Shown here piece by piece: positions 9,029-17,289 of a stretch of 64,000 bases of DNA. The position numbers were made by a program, and so were the translations under genes. The notes below the pieces were generated by a model that saw only the letters and a program-made list of their open reading frames with translations, was not told where the DNA came from and did not search any database. The stretch spans positions 270,001 through 334,000 of the forward strand of contig VGCE01000001.1 of NCBI GenBank assembly GCA_016870155.1, read 5' to 3'. The DNA comes from Actinomycetota bacterium. GTDB lineage: Bacteria > Actinomycetota > Thermoleophilia > Miltoncostaeales > Miltoncostaeaceae. Position 1 is the stretch's first letter; every line of letters starts with the position of its first letter.

Positions 9029-10603
9029 CTACACGCCGCTCTCGGCCATCCTCTCGGTAGTGTCGGCATTCCTGCTGGCGGTCACCGCGCGCAGGTAGGC
9101 GATGGCGCTGGCCTCCAGCACGTCGGGGGACACCCCCTGGCCGGTGAACTGCCTGCCGTTCAGCTCGCACAGCACGCGGGCCTCGCCCAGGGCGTCGGGG
9201 CCGTCGGTCACCGCCGACACCGAGTACTCCAGCAGCGTGCCCGCCGAGCCCACGGCGGCGTCGATCGCGCCGATCAGCGCGGCTACGGGGCCATCGCCCT
9301 CGGCCTCGCCCGAGAACTCCGTGCCGTCGGTGCTGCGCACGGTCACCTGCGCGCGCGCCTTGTCGCCCGATGCCCCGCTGAACGAGATGTCGCGCAGCTC
9401 CAGCTGGTGCTCGTGGTCAACGCGCATTTCGTCCTCCATCAGCGCCTCGAGGTCCATGGCGGTGAGCTCGCCCTTGCGGTCGGCCACCGCCTTGAACCGG
9501 CGGAAGGCCTCGTTGAGGGCGTCCTTGTCGAGCTCGTAGCCCAGGTCGGTGAGTGCCTGGCGCAGCGCGTGGCGGCCGGAGTGCTTGCCCAGCACCAGCT
9601 CGCTCTGCATCAGCCCCACGCTCTGGGCATCCATGATCTCGTAGGTGAGCGGGTTGGCGAGCACGCCGTGCTGGTGGATTCCCGCCTCGTGCGCGAATGC
9701 GTTGCGGCCCACGATCGCCTTGTTGGGCTGGATCTCATACCCGGTGAGCCGGCTCACCATGCGGCTGGCCTTGGTGATCTCGGTGGTGTGGATTCCCGAC
9801 CACAGCCCGCCGAGGTCCTCGGCGCGCGTGCGCAGGATCATCGCCATCTCCTCGAGGCTGGCGTTGCCCGCGCGCTCGCCGATGCCGTTGACGCACACCT
9901 CCACCTGCCGCGCCCCCACCTCGAGGCCGGCCAGCGAGTTGGCCACGGCCAGGCCCAGGTCATTGTGGCAGTGCACCGACAGCGTCACGTCCTCCAGCGA
10001 CGGCACGCGCTCATAGAGCTCAATGAGCAACCGCTGGAACTCCGTGGGCATCGTGTAACCCACGGTGTCCGGGATGTTGATGGTCCCCGCGCCCTCTACG
10101 ATGGCCGCGCCGATCACCTCGGCCACGAACGCCGGGTCGGACCGCGTGGCGTCCTCGCACGAGAACTCCACGTCGGGGCTCAGGCTCACGGCGAGCTTCA
10201 CGGCGTCGATGGCGGTGGCCAGCACCTGGGGGCGATCCATGCGCAGCTTGTGCGCCATGTGGATGTCGGACGTGGCGATGAAGGTATGGATGCGCGGCTT
10301 CCCTGCGTCGCGCACGCCCTCCCACGCCACGGCGATGTCCTTCTCGTTCGCGCGGGCCAGGCCGGCGATCGTCGGGCCCTCCACCTCACGGGCCACAGCC
10401 TGCACGCCCTCCAGGTCGCCCGGCGACGAGATCGGGAAGCCGGCCTCGATCACGTCCGCCCCGAGGCGCGCGAGCTGCTGGGCGATCTCCACCTTCTCCC
10501 GCAGGTTCAGGTGAATGCGCGGCGACTGCTCCCCATCGCGAAGGGTCGTATCGAAGAACGTGACGCGCTTGGCGTCATCTCGGCTGGCGTCGTCGGCCGG
10601 CAC
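9029..10603 (-). CDS. leuA: 2-isopropylmalate synthase
   Basis: The committed enzyme of leucine synthesis condenses 2-ketoisovalerate with acetyl-CoA. The 524-residue product has the catalytic [17 protein letters not shown] (residues about 16-32), the metal site [31 protein letters not shown], and a C-terminal leucine-binding regulatory domain from about residue 390. It is the long bacterial form. The GTG at 10601-10603 was chosen because an AGGAGG Shine-Dalgarno lies 6 bases upstream. Expression probably depends on the leader described separately, because part of the leader can pair with that Shine-Dalgarno. Confidence 0.95.
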   Translation of the reverse strand: MPADDASRDDAKRVTFFDTTLRDGEQSPRIHLNLREKVEIAQQLARLGADVIEAGFPISSPGDLEGVQAVAREVEGPTIAGLARANEKDIAVAWEGVRDAGKPRIHTFIATSDIHMAHKLRMDRPQVLATAIDAVKLAVSLSPDVEFSCEDATRSDPAFVAEVIGAAIVEGAGTINIPDTVGYTMPTEFQRLLIELYERVPSLEDVTLSVHCHNDLGLAVANSLAGLEVGARQVEVCVNGIGERAGNASLEEMAMILRTRAEDLGGLWSGIHTTEITKASRMVSRLTGYEIQPNKAIVGRNAFAHEAGIHQHGVLANPLTYEIMDAQSVGLMQSELVLGKHSGRHALRQALTDLGYELDKDALNEAFRRFKAVADRKGELTAMDLEALMEDEMRVDHEHQLELRDISFSGASGDKARAQVTVRSTDGTEFSGEAEGDGPVAALIGAIDAAVGSAGTLLEYSVSAVTDGPDALGEARVLCELNGRQFTGQGVSPDVLEASAIAYLRAVTASRNADTTERMAESGV

Positions 10604-10760
10604 GGGGGCCTCCTCCTGGCTCGTGTGGACTGATCCTGTGCCCGGCGCATCCGGGCGTGGGTGTCGAAGCGCTTCCCCTAGCGGGGAAGGAGCAGAAGGG
10701 CGCCCAGCGTGCCGCGACCGGCCAGGAGGTTGGTGTTCGCGGTGACGCACATCGCCCGGC
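10604..10760 (-). promoter_or_regulatory. leuA leader: candidate leucine attenuator / Shine-Dalgarno sequestration
   Basis: In the minus-strand RNA, three pairings are perfect. A 9-nt stretch CCTCCTGGC (10729-10721), inside the leader-peptide codons, is the exact complement of GCCAGGAGG (10620-10612), the leuA Shine-Dalgarno. A 7-bp stem with a 4-nt loop (CTTCCCC/GGGGAAG, 10689-10672) overlaps the last Leu codon and stop of the leader peptide. A second 6-bp hairpin (GCCCGG/CCGGGC, 10656-10640) follows. No U-run follows either hairpin, so control of leuA translation is more likely than factor-independent termination. The mechanism is inferred. Confidence 0.7.
10678..10752 (-). CDS. leuA leader peptide (24 aa, Leu-rich)
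   Basis: A 24-codon reading frame, ATG at 10750-10752 to TAG at 10678-10680, encodes a peptide ending in TLGALLLLPR. Seven of 24 codons are leucine, with four in a row (CTT CTG CTC CTT) just before the stop. It lies 75 bases upstream of leuA and its codons overlap the RNA pairings of the leader, the arrangement expected of an attenuation peptide whose ribosome senses charged tRNA-Leu. The upstream Shine-Dalgarno is weak (GGGCG). Leu-rich leaders before leuA are known in actinobacteria, so family knowledge supports the call. Confidence 0.75.
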   Translation of the reverse strand: MCVTANTNLLAGRGTLGALLLLPR

Positions 10761-10799
10761 AGACTAGCGCACTCGTCGATCTCGGCAACAGCAGGCGCA

Positions 10800-12380
10800 C
10801 TACACGTCGAGTTCGACGAACCACACCTCTGCGTCGGCGCCGTCGGCGATGGCGGCCTGGGTCTCGGGCGGCACCGGGGTGTCCACCGTGACGCCCATGG
10901 TGGCCTGACCCTCGAGCGAGCGGCCCACGGCCATGGACGCGATGTTGATGCCCTGGCCGGCGATCACCGTGCCGACGGTGCCGATCTTGCCCGGCTTGTC
11001 GGCGTAGCGGAGGATTCCCACGTGATCGGCGAGCTCGAGCTCGATCGATTGGCCCAGAACCTCGACCAGGCGCGGGCGCGAGGTGCTGCCCACGGTGGTG
11101 CCGGCCACCGAGACGTCGCCGATCTGCACCTTGAGGCGGCTCGTGTAGTCGCGCGAGACCGACGTGGCTGAATCGCTCCACTCGATGCCGCGCTCGCGGG
11201 CACGGTCGGCGGCGTTCACCATGTTCACGCTCTCCACCGTGTGGCCGGTGAGCGCGCCGGCGAGCACCGCGGTGACGAGCAGCCGGGTGTCGTGCTCGGC
11301 GATCTCGCCCTCGCAGATGACCTCGATGGAGTCGGTGATGCCGCCCGCGATGCCCGCGGCAAGGCGGCCGAGGTGGCCGGCCAGGGGGAGGAAGGGGCCT
11401 ACTGTGGCCATGGTCTCGGCCGATACCACCGGGATGTTGACGGCGCTGGTCACCATGCCACCGGTGAGCGCGGCGGCCACCTGCTCGGCGCATGCCACGC
11501 CCGCGCGCTCCTGCGCCTCGCCGGTGGATGCGCCCAGGTGCGGGGTGACGATGATGCCGTCCACGCCGAAGTACGGGCTCGCGGTGGCGGGCTCCTCGGG
11601 GAACACGTCGATCGCGGCGCCCGCGACCTTGCCGCTCTCGATCGCGGCGACCAGATCGGCCTCGACGATGAGATCGCCGCGGGCGTCGTTGATGATGCGC
11701 ACGCCGTCGCGCATCTTTCCCAGGGCATCCGCGTTGATGAAGCCGCGGGTCTCGGGCGTGGACGCCACGTGCAGGGTGATGAAGTCGCACTCGGGATAGA
11801 GCCCGTCAAGCGACTCGGCCTTCTCCACGCCCATCTCGCGGTAACGGGCGTCGGCCACGAAGGGGTCGTAGGCCACCACCCGCATGCCGAGGCCCATCGC
11901 GCGCTCGGCCACGAGCTGGCCGATGTTGCCGAAGCCGATGACCCCGAGGGTCTTGCCGGTCACCTCGATGCCGCCGAACCTCGCGCGCTCCCAGCGGCCG
12001 TCCACCAGCGCGGAATGCGCCTGCGGGATGTTGCGGGCCTGGGCGAGCATGAGGGCGATGGCGTGCTCGGCCGCGGAGACGGCGTTGGAGCCCGCGGCGT
12101 TCACCACGATGATTCCGCGCTCGGTGGCCGCGGGCACATCCACGTTGTCGACACCCGTGCCGGCGCGACCCACCACCTTCAGGCCGGGCGCGGCGGCGAT
12201 GAGGGCGGCCGTCACCCTGGTGGCGCTGCGCACCACCAGGGCGTCGTAGGGCGCGATGCGCTCGGCCAGCTCGTCGGCAGACCACTGCAGCTCCAGGTCG
12301 ACGTCGCCCACCGCCCGGAGCACCTCGATTCCGGCATCGGCGATCTTCTCGGTGACGAGTATCCGAGGACGGTGATTCAT
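10800..12380 (-). CDS. serA: D-3-phosphoglycerate dehydrogenase (long form)
   Basis: A 526-residue SerA that oxidises 3-phosphoglycerate in the first step of serine synthesis. Visible in order are MNHRPRILVTEKIADAGIE, RAGTGVDNVDVPAATERGI, the NAD-binding GVIGFGNIGQLVAERA, the catalytic Arg region INDARGDLIVEADL, and TPHLGASTGEAQERAG with the catalytic His. Residues about 320-526 form the intervening (ASB) domain and a C-terminal ACT domain, the type that gives serine inhibition in mycobacteria. It lies between ilvC and leuA with 19 bases to ilvC. Confidence 0.95.
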   Translation of the reverse strand: MNHRPRILVTEKIADAGIEVLRAVGDVDLELQWSADELAERIAPYDALVVRSATRVTAALIAAAPGLKVVGRAGTGVDNVDVPAATERGIIVVNAAGSNAVSAAEHAIALMLAQARNIPQAHSALVDGRWERARFGGIEVTGKTLGVIGFGNIGQLVAERAMGLGMRVVAYDPFVADARYREMGVEKAESLDGLYPECDFITLHVASTPETRGFINADALGKMRDGVRIINDARGDLIVEADLVAAIESGKVAGAAIDVFPEEPATASPYFGVDGIIVTPHLGASTGEAQERAGVACAEQVAAALTGGMVTSAVNIPVVSAETMATVGPFLPLAGHLGRLAAGIAGGITDSIEVICEGEIAEHDTRLLVTAVLAGALTGHTVESVNMVNAADRARERGIEWSDSATSVSRDYTSRLKVQIGDVSVAGTTVGSTSRPRLVEVLGQSIELELADHVGILRYADKPGKIGTVGTVIAGQGINIASMAVGRSLEGQATMGVTVDTPVPPETQAAIADGADAEVWFVELDV

Positions 12381-12399
12381 GCGCGGCAGCCCCCCGGGC

Positions 12400-13407
12400 T
12401 CAGAACTCGGTGTCGATCCAGTCCATCATGCCGCGGAGCTTCTTGCCGGTCACCTCGATGGGGTGGTTGGACTGGGCCTCCGCGGTGGCGGTGAAGTTGG
12501 GCAGCCCCGCCTTGTACTCGGCGATCCACTCGTTGGCGAACTCCCCGCTCTGGATCTCGGCGAGGATCTTGCGCATCTCGGCGCGGGTGTCGTCGGTGAT
12601 GATGCGCGTGCCGCGCGTAAGGTCGCCGTACTCCGCGGTGTTGGAGATGGAGTACCGCATGCCGGCGATGCCCTTTTCGTACATGAGGTCGACGATCAGC
12701 TTCACCTCGTGCAGGCACTCGAAGTAGGCCAGCTCGGGCGGATAGCCGGCCTCGGTAAGGGTGTCGAAGCCCGCGCGCACGAGCTCGGTGAGCCCGCCGC
12801 AGAGCACCACCTGCTCGCCGAAGAGGTCGCTCTCGCATTCATCGCGGAAGGTGGTGGGGATGACGCCCGCGCGGGTGCAGCCGATGCCCTTGCAGTAGGC
12901 GCGCACGAGGGCGTCGGCGTTGCCGGTGGCGTCCACCTCGACGGCCATCAGGCCGGGTACGCCCTTGCCCTCGGTGTACTGGCGGCGCACGAGGTGACCC
13001 GGGCCCTTGGGGGCGGCCATGGCGACGTCCACGCCCTCGGGCGGGGTGACGGTGCCGAAGTGGATCGCGAAACCGTGGGCGAAGAGCAGCATGTTGCCGG
13101 GCTCGAGGCCGTCGGCGATCTCCTGGGCGTAGACGTCGCCCATGATCTCGTCGGGAACCAGGATCATCACGAGGTCGCCGTTCTTGGCGGCCGCCGACGG
13201 CGAGAGCACCTCGAGGCCGTCGGCCGTGGCCTTCGCGGCCGATGCCGAGTCGGGGCGAAGGCCCACCACCACGTCCACGCCGGAATCCTTGAGGTTCAGC
13301 GCGTGGGCGTGGCCCTGGCTCCCGTAGCCGATGATGGCGACGCTCTTGCCGCCCAGCGCGCCGAGGTCGGCGTCGGCGTCGTAGATCATCTTCAGCTCGT
13401 CGCTCAT
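12400..13407 (-). CDS. ilvC: Ketol-acid reductoisomerase, class I
   Basis: The 335-residue enzyme isomerises and reduces acetolactate and acetohydroxybutyrate in valine and isoleucine synthesis. The nucleotide-binding motif is [21 protein letters not shown] (residues about 22-42). The coenzyme loop GLRPDSAS has serines, consistent with NADPH preference. [21 protein letters not shown] and metal ligands in the [12 protein letters not shown] and [13 protein letters not shown] helices are present. The length is that of class I enzymes. It follows ilvN by 15 bases. Confidence 0.96.
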   Translation of the reverse strand: MSDELKMIYDADADLGALGGKSVAIIGYGSQGHAHALNLKDSGVDVVVGLRPDSASAAKATADGLEVLSPSAAAKNGDLVMILVPDEIMGDVYAQEIADGLEPGNMLLFAHGFAIHFGTVTPPEGVDVAMAAPKGPGHLVRRQYTEGKGVPGLMAVEVDATGNADALVRAYCKGIGCTRAGVIPTTFRDECESDLFGEQVVLCGGLTELVRAGFDTLTEAGYPPELAYFECLHEVKLIVDLMYEKGIAGMRYSISNTAEYGDLTRGTRIITDDTRAEMRKILAEIQSGEFANEWIAEYKAGLPNFTATAEAQSNHPIEVTGKKLRGMMDWIDTEF

Positions 13408-13422
13408 CTGGTCTTTCTTCGG

Positions 13423-13911
13423 CTAGGTGGTCTTGTCGCCGCGGCCGAGTGCCACGACGCCGGTGCGGACCATCTCGACAAGGCCGTTGTTCCGCAGGAG
13501 CTCCTCGAGGTTCTCGAGCTCCGCGGTGGTGCCGGTGGCCTGGATGATCAGTGACTCGCTCGTCACATCCACGATCTCACCCTTGAAGATGTCCACGAGG
13601 GCGAGGATGTCGCTGCGCGAGGTGCCCACCGTGGTCACCTTGAACAGCCCGAGTTCACGAGCGACCATGTTCTCGGGGTCGAGGTCGCGCACCTTGATCA
13701 CGTTCACGAGCTTGTCGAGCTGCTTGGTGATCTGCTCCACGGGGAAGCGCGAGGCGTCCACGGTGATGGTCATGCGCGAGCGGTGCTCATCCTCGGTGGG
13801 GCTCACCGCGAGCGAGTCGATGTTGTAGCCACGTCGCGTGAACATCCCGGCGACGCGCGAGAGCACGCCCGGCTTGTTCTCCACGAGGACGGAGAGGGTG
13901 TGCTGGGTCAC
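13423..13911 (-). CDS. ilvN: Acetolactate synthase regulatory (small) subunit
   Basis: A 162-residue ACT-domain protein that binds valine and regulates acetohydroxyacid synthase. The ACT fold starts TLSVLVENKPGVLSRVAGMFTRRGYNI at residues 4-30, and the second half (GLFKVTTVGTSRSDILALVDIF) is typical of IlvN/IlvH. The GTG at 13909-13911 fits the family N-terminus. A TATGCT -10 box (13920-13925) lies 8 bases upstream, implying a leaderless mRNA and a promoter of its own. The catalytic partner ilvB is not upstream as usual and is not elsewhere in the window. Confidence 0.94.
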   Translation of the reverse strand: MTQHTLSVLVENKPGVLSRVAGMFTRRGYNIDSLAVSPTEDEHRSRMTITVDASRFPVEQITKQLDKLVNVIKVRDLDPENMVARELGLFKVTTVGTSRSDILALVDIFKGEIVDVTSESLIIQATGTTAELENLEELLRNNGLVEMVRTGVVALGRGDKTT

Positions 13912-13931
13912 GGCGCGGGAGCATACCCCAC

Positions 13932-14063
13932 GCCGGGGCACGATCGGCCCCGGGGCATTTCCGCAGGAAGGACCAGTGCCGCCATGGCTCCGGGGCGAAG
14001 CCCCGGTTCCCCACGCTGCCCCGGCGACCGGAGGAATTGCCCCGGGGCCGATCGTGCCCCGGC
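13932..14063. repeat. 26-bp perfect inverted repeat flanking an 80-bp spacer
   Basis: The arm 13932-13957 is the exact reverse complement of 14038-14063 over 26 bases, and similarity continues imperfectly for about 10 more bases inward. The spacer holds a further small hairpin, CCGGGGC-GAA-GCCCCGG (13991-14007). The unit fills the gap between the end of gatB and the ilvN promoter; its left arm begins 7 bases from the ilvN -10 box. It could be a miniature element, an excision scar or a gatB terminator. No second copy was seen in this window. Confidence 0.8.
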
Positions 14064-14074
14064 CCTGGGGTCGG

Positions 14075-15520
14075 TCAGTCGCCCAGGACAGCGGCCCGGA
14101 CGAGCGTCTGGACGGCCTGCGGGTTGGCGCGGCCTCCCGTCTTCTTCATCGCCTGGCCCACGAAGAAGCCCAGCACCTTGTCCTTGCCGTCGCGCAACTG
14201 CTGGGCCTGGTCCGGATTGGCGGCCACCAGCTCGGCCACGATCGCCGCCAGCTCCGACCCGTCCATCGCTCCCAGGCCCTTTGACTCGACCACCGCTGCC
14301 GGCTGGTCTCCGGTCTCGATCATGCCCGCCAGCACCTCCTTGGCGGCCGGCACGGCGATGGTGCCCGCCGCCAGCAGGTCGACCAGGGCGGCGATGTGCG
14401 CCGGGGTCACCTTCGACTCCCACGGCTCGATGCCGGCTTCGCGCAGCTGGGCGCGCAGCTCGCCGCGGATCCAGTTCGCGCAGGCCTTGGGGTCGGCCAG
14501 CGCAGCGGCGTCCATGAAGTAGGCCACAAGCTCTGGGCTCTCGGTGATCACCTCGGCGTCCTCGGGCGTGAGGCTCATCTCCTCCACCATTCGCCGGCGC
14601 ACGGCCAGCGGCAGCTCGGGCAGGCCTGCGCGCAGGTCGTCCACCCACGCGGGATCCGGAGCCACGGGCACGAGATCGGGCTCGGGGAAGTACCGGTAGT
14701 CGTGCGACTCCTCCTTGGAGCGCAGCGACGTGATGTGCCCGGTCTCGGGCTCGTAGTGCACGGTCTCCTGCGACACCCGGCCGCCGTCCCGCAGGATCTG
14801 CTCCTGCCGGGCGATCTCGGCCTCGATGCCCCGCTCGAGGAAGCGGAAGGAGTTCATGTTCTTGAGCTCGGTCTTGGTGCCGAACGCGTGCGTGCCCACC
14901 GGCCGGATGGACACGTTGGCGTCGGCGCGCATGGAGCCCTCCTCCATGGAGCAGTCGCTCACGCCGAGGAACAGCAACGCCTGACGCAGCTGGCGCAGGA
15001 AGGTGACGGCGTCTGATGCCGACCTGAGGTCGGGCTCGGTGACGATCTCCACCAACGGGGTGCCGCCACGGTTGAAGTCGACCACCGAATCCTCGGCGCC
15101 GGCGCGTCGTCCGCCCAGGTGAGTGAGCTTGGCGGCGTCCTCCTCGAGGTGCGCGCGCGTGATGCCCACGCGAAGCTCGGACCCATCATCCCTGACGGCC
15201 ACGAACTCGCCCCGGCCGCAGATGGGGATGTCGAACTGGCTCACCTGGTAGGCCTTGGGGAGGTCCGGGTAGAAGTAGTTCTTGCGATGGAAGATGGAGC
15301 GGGGGGCGATCTCGCAGCCCAGCGCCAGGCCGATCTTCAGGGCGCGGCGCACGGCCTCCTCGTTCACCACCGGCAGCACGCCGGGGTGGGCCAGGCACAC
15401 GGGGCAGGTGTGCACGTTGGGCGGATCGCCGAACGACAGCTCGCACCCGCAGAACATCTTGGTGTGGGTGGAGAGCTGCACGTGGATCTCCACGCCGATC
15501 ACCGGCTCGAACTCGCTCAC
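14075..15520 (-). CDS. gatB: Asp-tRNA(Asn)/Glu-tRNA(Gln) amidotransferase subunit B
   Basis: The 481-residue tRNA-binding kinase subunit of the GatCAB complex, which converts mischarged Glu-tRNA(Gln) and/or Asp-tRNA(Asn) to the cognate aminoacyl-tRNA. It begins FEPVIGVEIHVQLSTHTKMFCGCE, has the zinc-knuckle pattern C-x-C...CPVCLAHPG, and FNRGGTPLVEIVTEPD. The C-terminal YqeY-like domain spans residues about 400-481. The GTG start at 15518-15520 overlaps the gatA stop (GTGA), matching the family N-terminus. Confidence 0.96.
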   Translation of the reverse strand: MSEFEPVIGVEIHVQLSTHTKMFCGCELSFGDPPNVHTCPVCLAHPGVLPVVNEEAVRRALKIGLALGCEIAPRSIFHRKNYFYPDLPKAYQVSQFDIPICGRGEFVAVRDDGSELRVGITRAHLEEDAAKLTHLGGRRAGAEDSVVDFNRGGTPLVEIVTEPDLRSASDAVTFLRQLRQALLFLGVSDCSMEEGSMRADANVSIRPVGTHAFGTKTELKNMNSFRFLERGIEAEIARQEQILRDGGRVSQETVHYEPETGHITSLRSKEESHDYRYFPEPDLVPVAPDPAWVDDLRAGLPELPLAVRRRMVEEMSLTPEDAEVITESPELVAYFMDAAALADPKACANWIRGELRAQLREAGIEPWESKVTPAHIAALVDLLAAGTIAVPAAKEVLAGMIETGDQPAAVVESKGLGAMDGSELAAIVAELVAANPDQAQQLRDGKDKVLGFFVGQAMKKTGGRANPQAVQTLVRAAVLGD

Positions 15521-16956
15521 GTGGCCAGCCCCGGGGGACGCGTGTCGAAGGCCAGGGCCTTCTCCACGGCATACGCGGCGTCGAGCAGGCGGTTCTCGCT
15601 GAATGCCGGCCCGGCAAGCTGCAGGCCCACCGGCAGGCCGTCGGCGAGGCCGCACGGGATCGAGATGGCGGGCAGGCCCGCGAGGCTGACGGGGATCGTG
15701 CAGACGTCCGCGAGGTACATGGCATATGGATCCGCAGTGCGGTCGCCCAGCGGGAACGCCGCCGTGGGTGAGGTCGGCGACGCCAGCAGGTCCACGTCCT
15801 CGAATGCCGCGTCGAACTCGCGCACGATCAGCGTGCGCACGCGCTGCGCACGGCCGTAGTACTGGTCGTAGTAGCCCGACGCCAGGGCGAAGGTGCCGAG
15901 CATGATGCGGCGCTTAACCTCCGGTCCGAACAGCTGGCCGCGGGTCATCTCGTACTGGTCGAGCAGGTTGTCGGCGGGCACCGGGTGGCCGTAGCGGATG
16001 CCGTCGAACCGGGCGAGGTTCGACGAGCACTCGGCGGGCGCCAGCACGTAGTAGGTGGCCAGGCCGCTCAGCGCGCTGGGCAGGCTCACCGGCACCACCG
16101 TGGCGCCGAGGTCCTCCATGGTCTTCAGCGAGGCGTCCAGCGCGGCGCGCACTCCGGGCTCCACGCCCTCCTCCGTGAGCTCCTCCACCACGCCCACGCG
16201 AAGGCCTGCGAGGTCGGTGGCGGTGGGCAGGGTGATCTCACCCGGCCAGTCGAGCGACGTGCTGTCCATGGGATCGCGGCCCACCATGTGGCGAAGCAGC
16301 AGGGCGGCGTCCTCCACCGTTCGGGCGAAGGGGCCCACCTGGTCAAGCGATGATGCGAAGGCGATGAGGCCGTAGCGCGAGATGGCGCCATAGGTGGGCT
16401 TCATGCCGACGATGCCGCAGAGCGCCGCGGGCTGCCGGATGGATCCCCCGGTGTCGGAACCGAGCGACCACGGCACCTGGCGCTCGGCCACCGAGGCGGC
16501 AGAGCCGCCGCTCGACCCGCCGGGCACGCGCTGGTGGTCCCAGGGATTGAGGGTGTTCTTGTAGGCGGAGTTCTCGGTGCTCGACCCCATGGCGAACTCG
16601 TCCATGTTGGTCTTGCCCAGCACGATGGCCCCGGCGTCCTCAAGCCGCTGCACGCACGTGGCGGTATACACCGGGCGGAAGCCCTCGAGCATGCGCGACC
16701 CGGATGTGGTGACGATGTCGCGGGTGGAGAGGGCATCCTTGATGGCGATGGGCACGCCGGCCAGCGGCGGGCGCTCGGGAAGGGCATCGATCTCACGGGC
16801 CCGCGCCCGGGCGCCCTCCGCGTCGACCGCCAGGAAGGCCTCCACCGGGTCGGCGTCCACGGCCTGCAGGTGGGCGTCCACCAACTCGAGCGAGGTGGTC
16901 TCCCCCGCCTGCAGCGCGGCCACCTGCTCGGCGGCGGTGAGGTCACGCAGGGCCAT
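15517..16956 (-). CDS. gatA: Asp-tRNA(Asn)/Glu-tRNA(Gln) amidotransferase subunit A
   Basis: A 479-residue amidase-signature enzyme that releases ammonia from glutamine for the GatCAB complex. The Ser-cisSer-Lys triad is visible: Lys in GVPIAIKDAL (near residue 72) and the serines in the glycine/serine-rich RVPGGSSGGSAASVAE and GSDTGGSIRQPAALCG segments (about residues 145-180). The C-terminal SIPCGLADGLPVGLQLAG is typical. It is joined by 4-base overlaps to gatC upstream and gatB downstream. Confidence 0.96.
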   Translation of the reverse strand: MALRDLTAAEQVAALQAGETTSLELVDAHLQAVDADPVEAFLAVDAEGARARAREIDALPERPPLAGVPIAIKDALSTRDIVTTSGSRMLEGFRPVYTATCVQRLEDAGAIVLGKTNMDEFAMGSSTENSAYKNTLNPWDHQRVPGGSSGGSAASVAERQVPWSLGSDTGGSIRQPAALCGIVGMKPTYGAISRYGLIAFASSLDQVGPFARTVEDAALLLRHMVGRDPMDSTSLDWPGEITLPTATDLAGLRVGVVEELTEEGVEPGVRAALDASLKTMEDLGATVVPVSLPSALSGLATYYVLAPAECSSNLARFDGIRYGHPVPADNLLDQYEMTRGQLFGPEVKRRIMLGTFALASGYYDQYYGRAQRVRTLIVREFDAAFEDVDLLASPTSPTAAFPLGDRTADPYAMYLADVCTIPVSLAGLPAISIPCGLADGLPVGLQLAGPAFSENRLLDAAYAVEKALAFDTRPPGLAT

Positions 16957-17237
16957 CAGTCCATCCTCGGAACGCCGAAGGCATCATCCACGACGTCGTC
17001 GGCCTCGCGCAGGGCCTCCACGCGCGGCAGGCTCGGGCGCGGCACGTCGGCACGCAGCACGTTCTCGAGGGCGATCACGTGGGTGGTCGGGGGCACGCCG
17101 TCGAGGTCCATGGACCGGATCGCGTCGATGTGCTGGAGGATGCCCGAGAGCTCCTCCTGCATCGCCTTCTCCTCCTCGGGCCCCAGCCGCAGCCGGGCGA
17201 GGCGCGCCACATGGCGCACTGTGTCCTCGTCGATCAT
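16956..17237 (-). CDS. gatC: Asp-tRNA(Asn)/Glu-tRNA(Gln) amidotransferase subunit C
   Basis: The 93-residue GatC belt subunit wraps around GatA and stabilises the complex. MIDEDTVRHVARLARLRLGPEEE and GILQHIDAIRSMDLDGVPP are diagnostic, and the late VLRADVPRPSLPRVEALRNA-like region is conserved. The ATG at 17235-17237 is the first gene of gatCAB; a TACAGT -10 box lies 9 bases upstream, so the transcript has almost no leader. It is divergent from thiL across 52 bases. Confidence 0.94.
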   Translation of the reverse strand: MIDEDTVRHVARLARLRLGPEEEKAMQEELSGILQHIDAIRSMDLDGVPPTTHVIALENVLRADVPRPSLPRVEALREADDVVDDAFGVPRMD

Positions 17238-17246
17238 CGGCGGAGG

Positions 17247-17283
17247 ACTGTAGCCGAGCACCGAAGGGGGTGGCTGGTAGCGT
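17247..17283. promoter_or_regulatory. Divergent gatC/thiL promoter pair
   Basis: Two TANNNT hexamers face opposite ways. TACAGT on the minus strand (plus-strand 17247-17252) lies 9 bases before gatC. TAGCGT on the plus strand (17278-17283) lies 6 bases before the thiL ATG. The spacing places transcription starts at or next to the start codons. No good -35 elements were recognised. The assignment is by position and hexamer only. Confidence 0.5.
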
Positions 17284-17289
17284 CGGGAC

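Noticed and set aside
10640-10689. leuA leader hairpins as a factor-independent terminator
   Set aside because: Neither hairpin is followed by a T-run, and the exact complement of the Shine-Dalgarno points to translational control.
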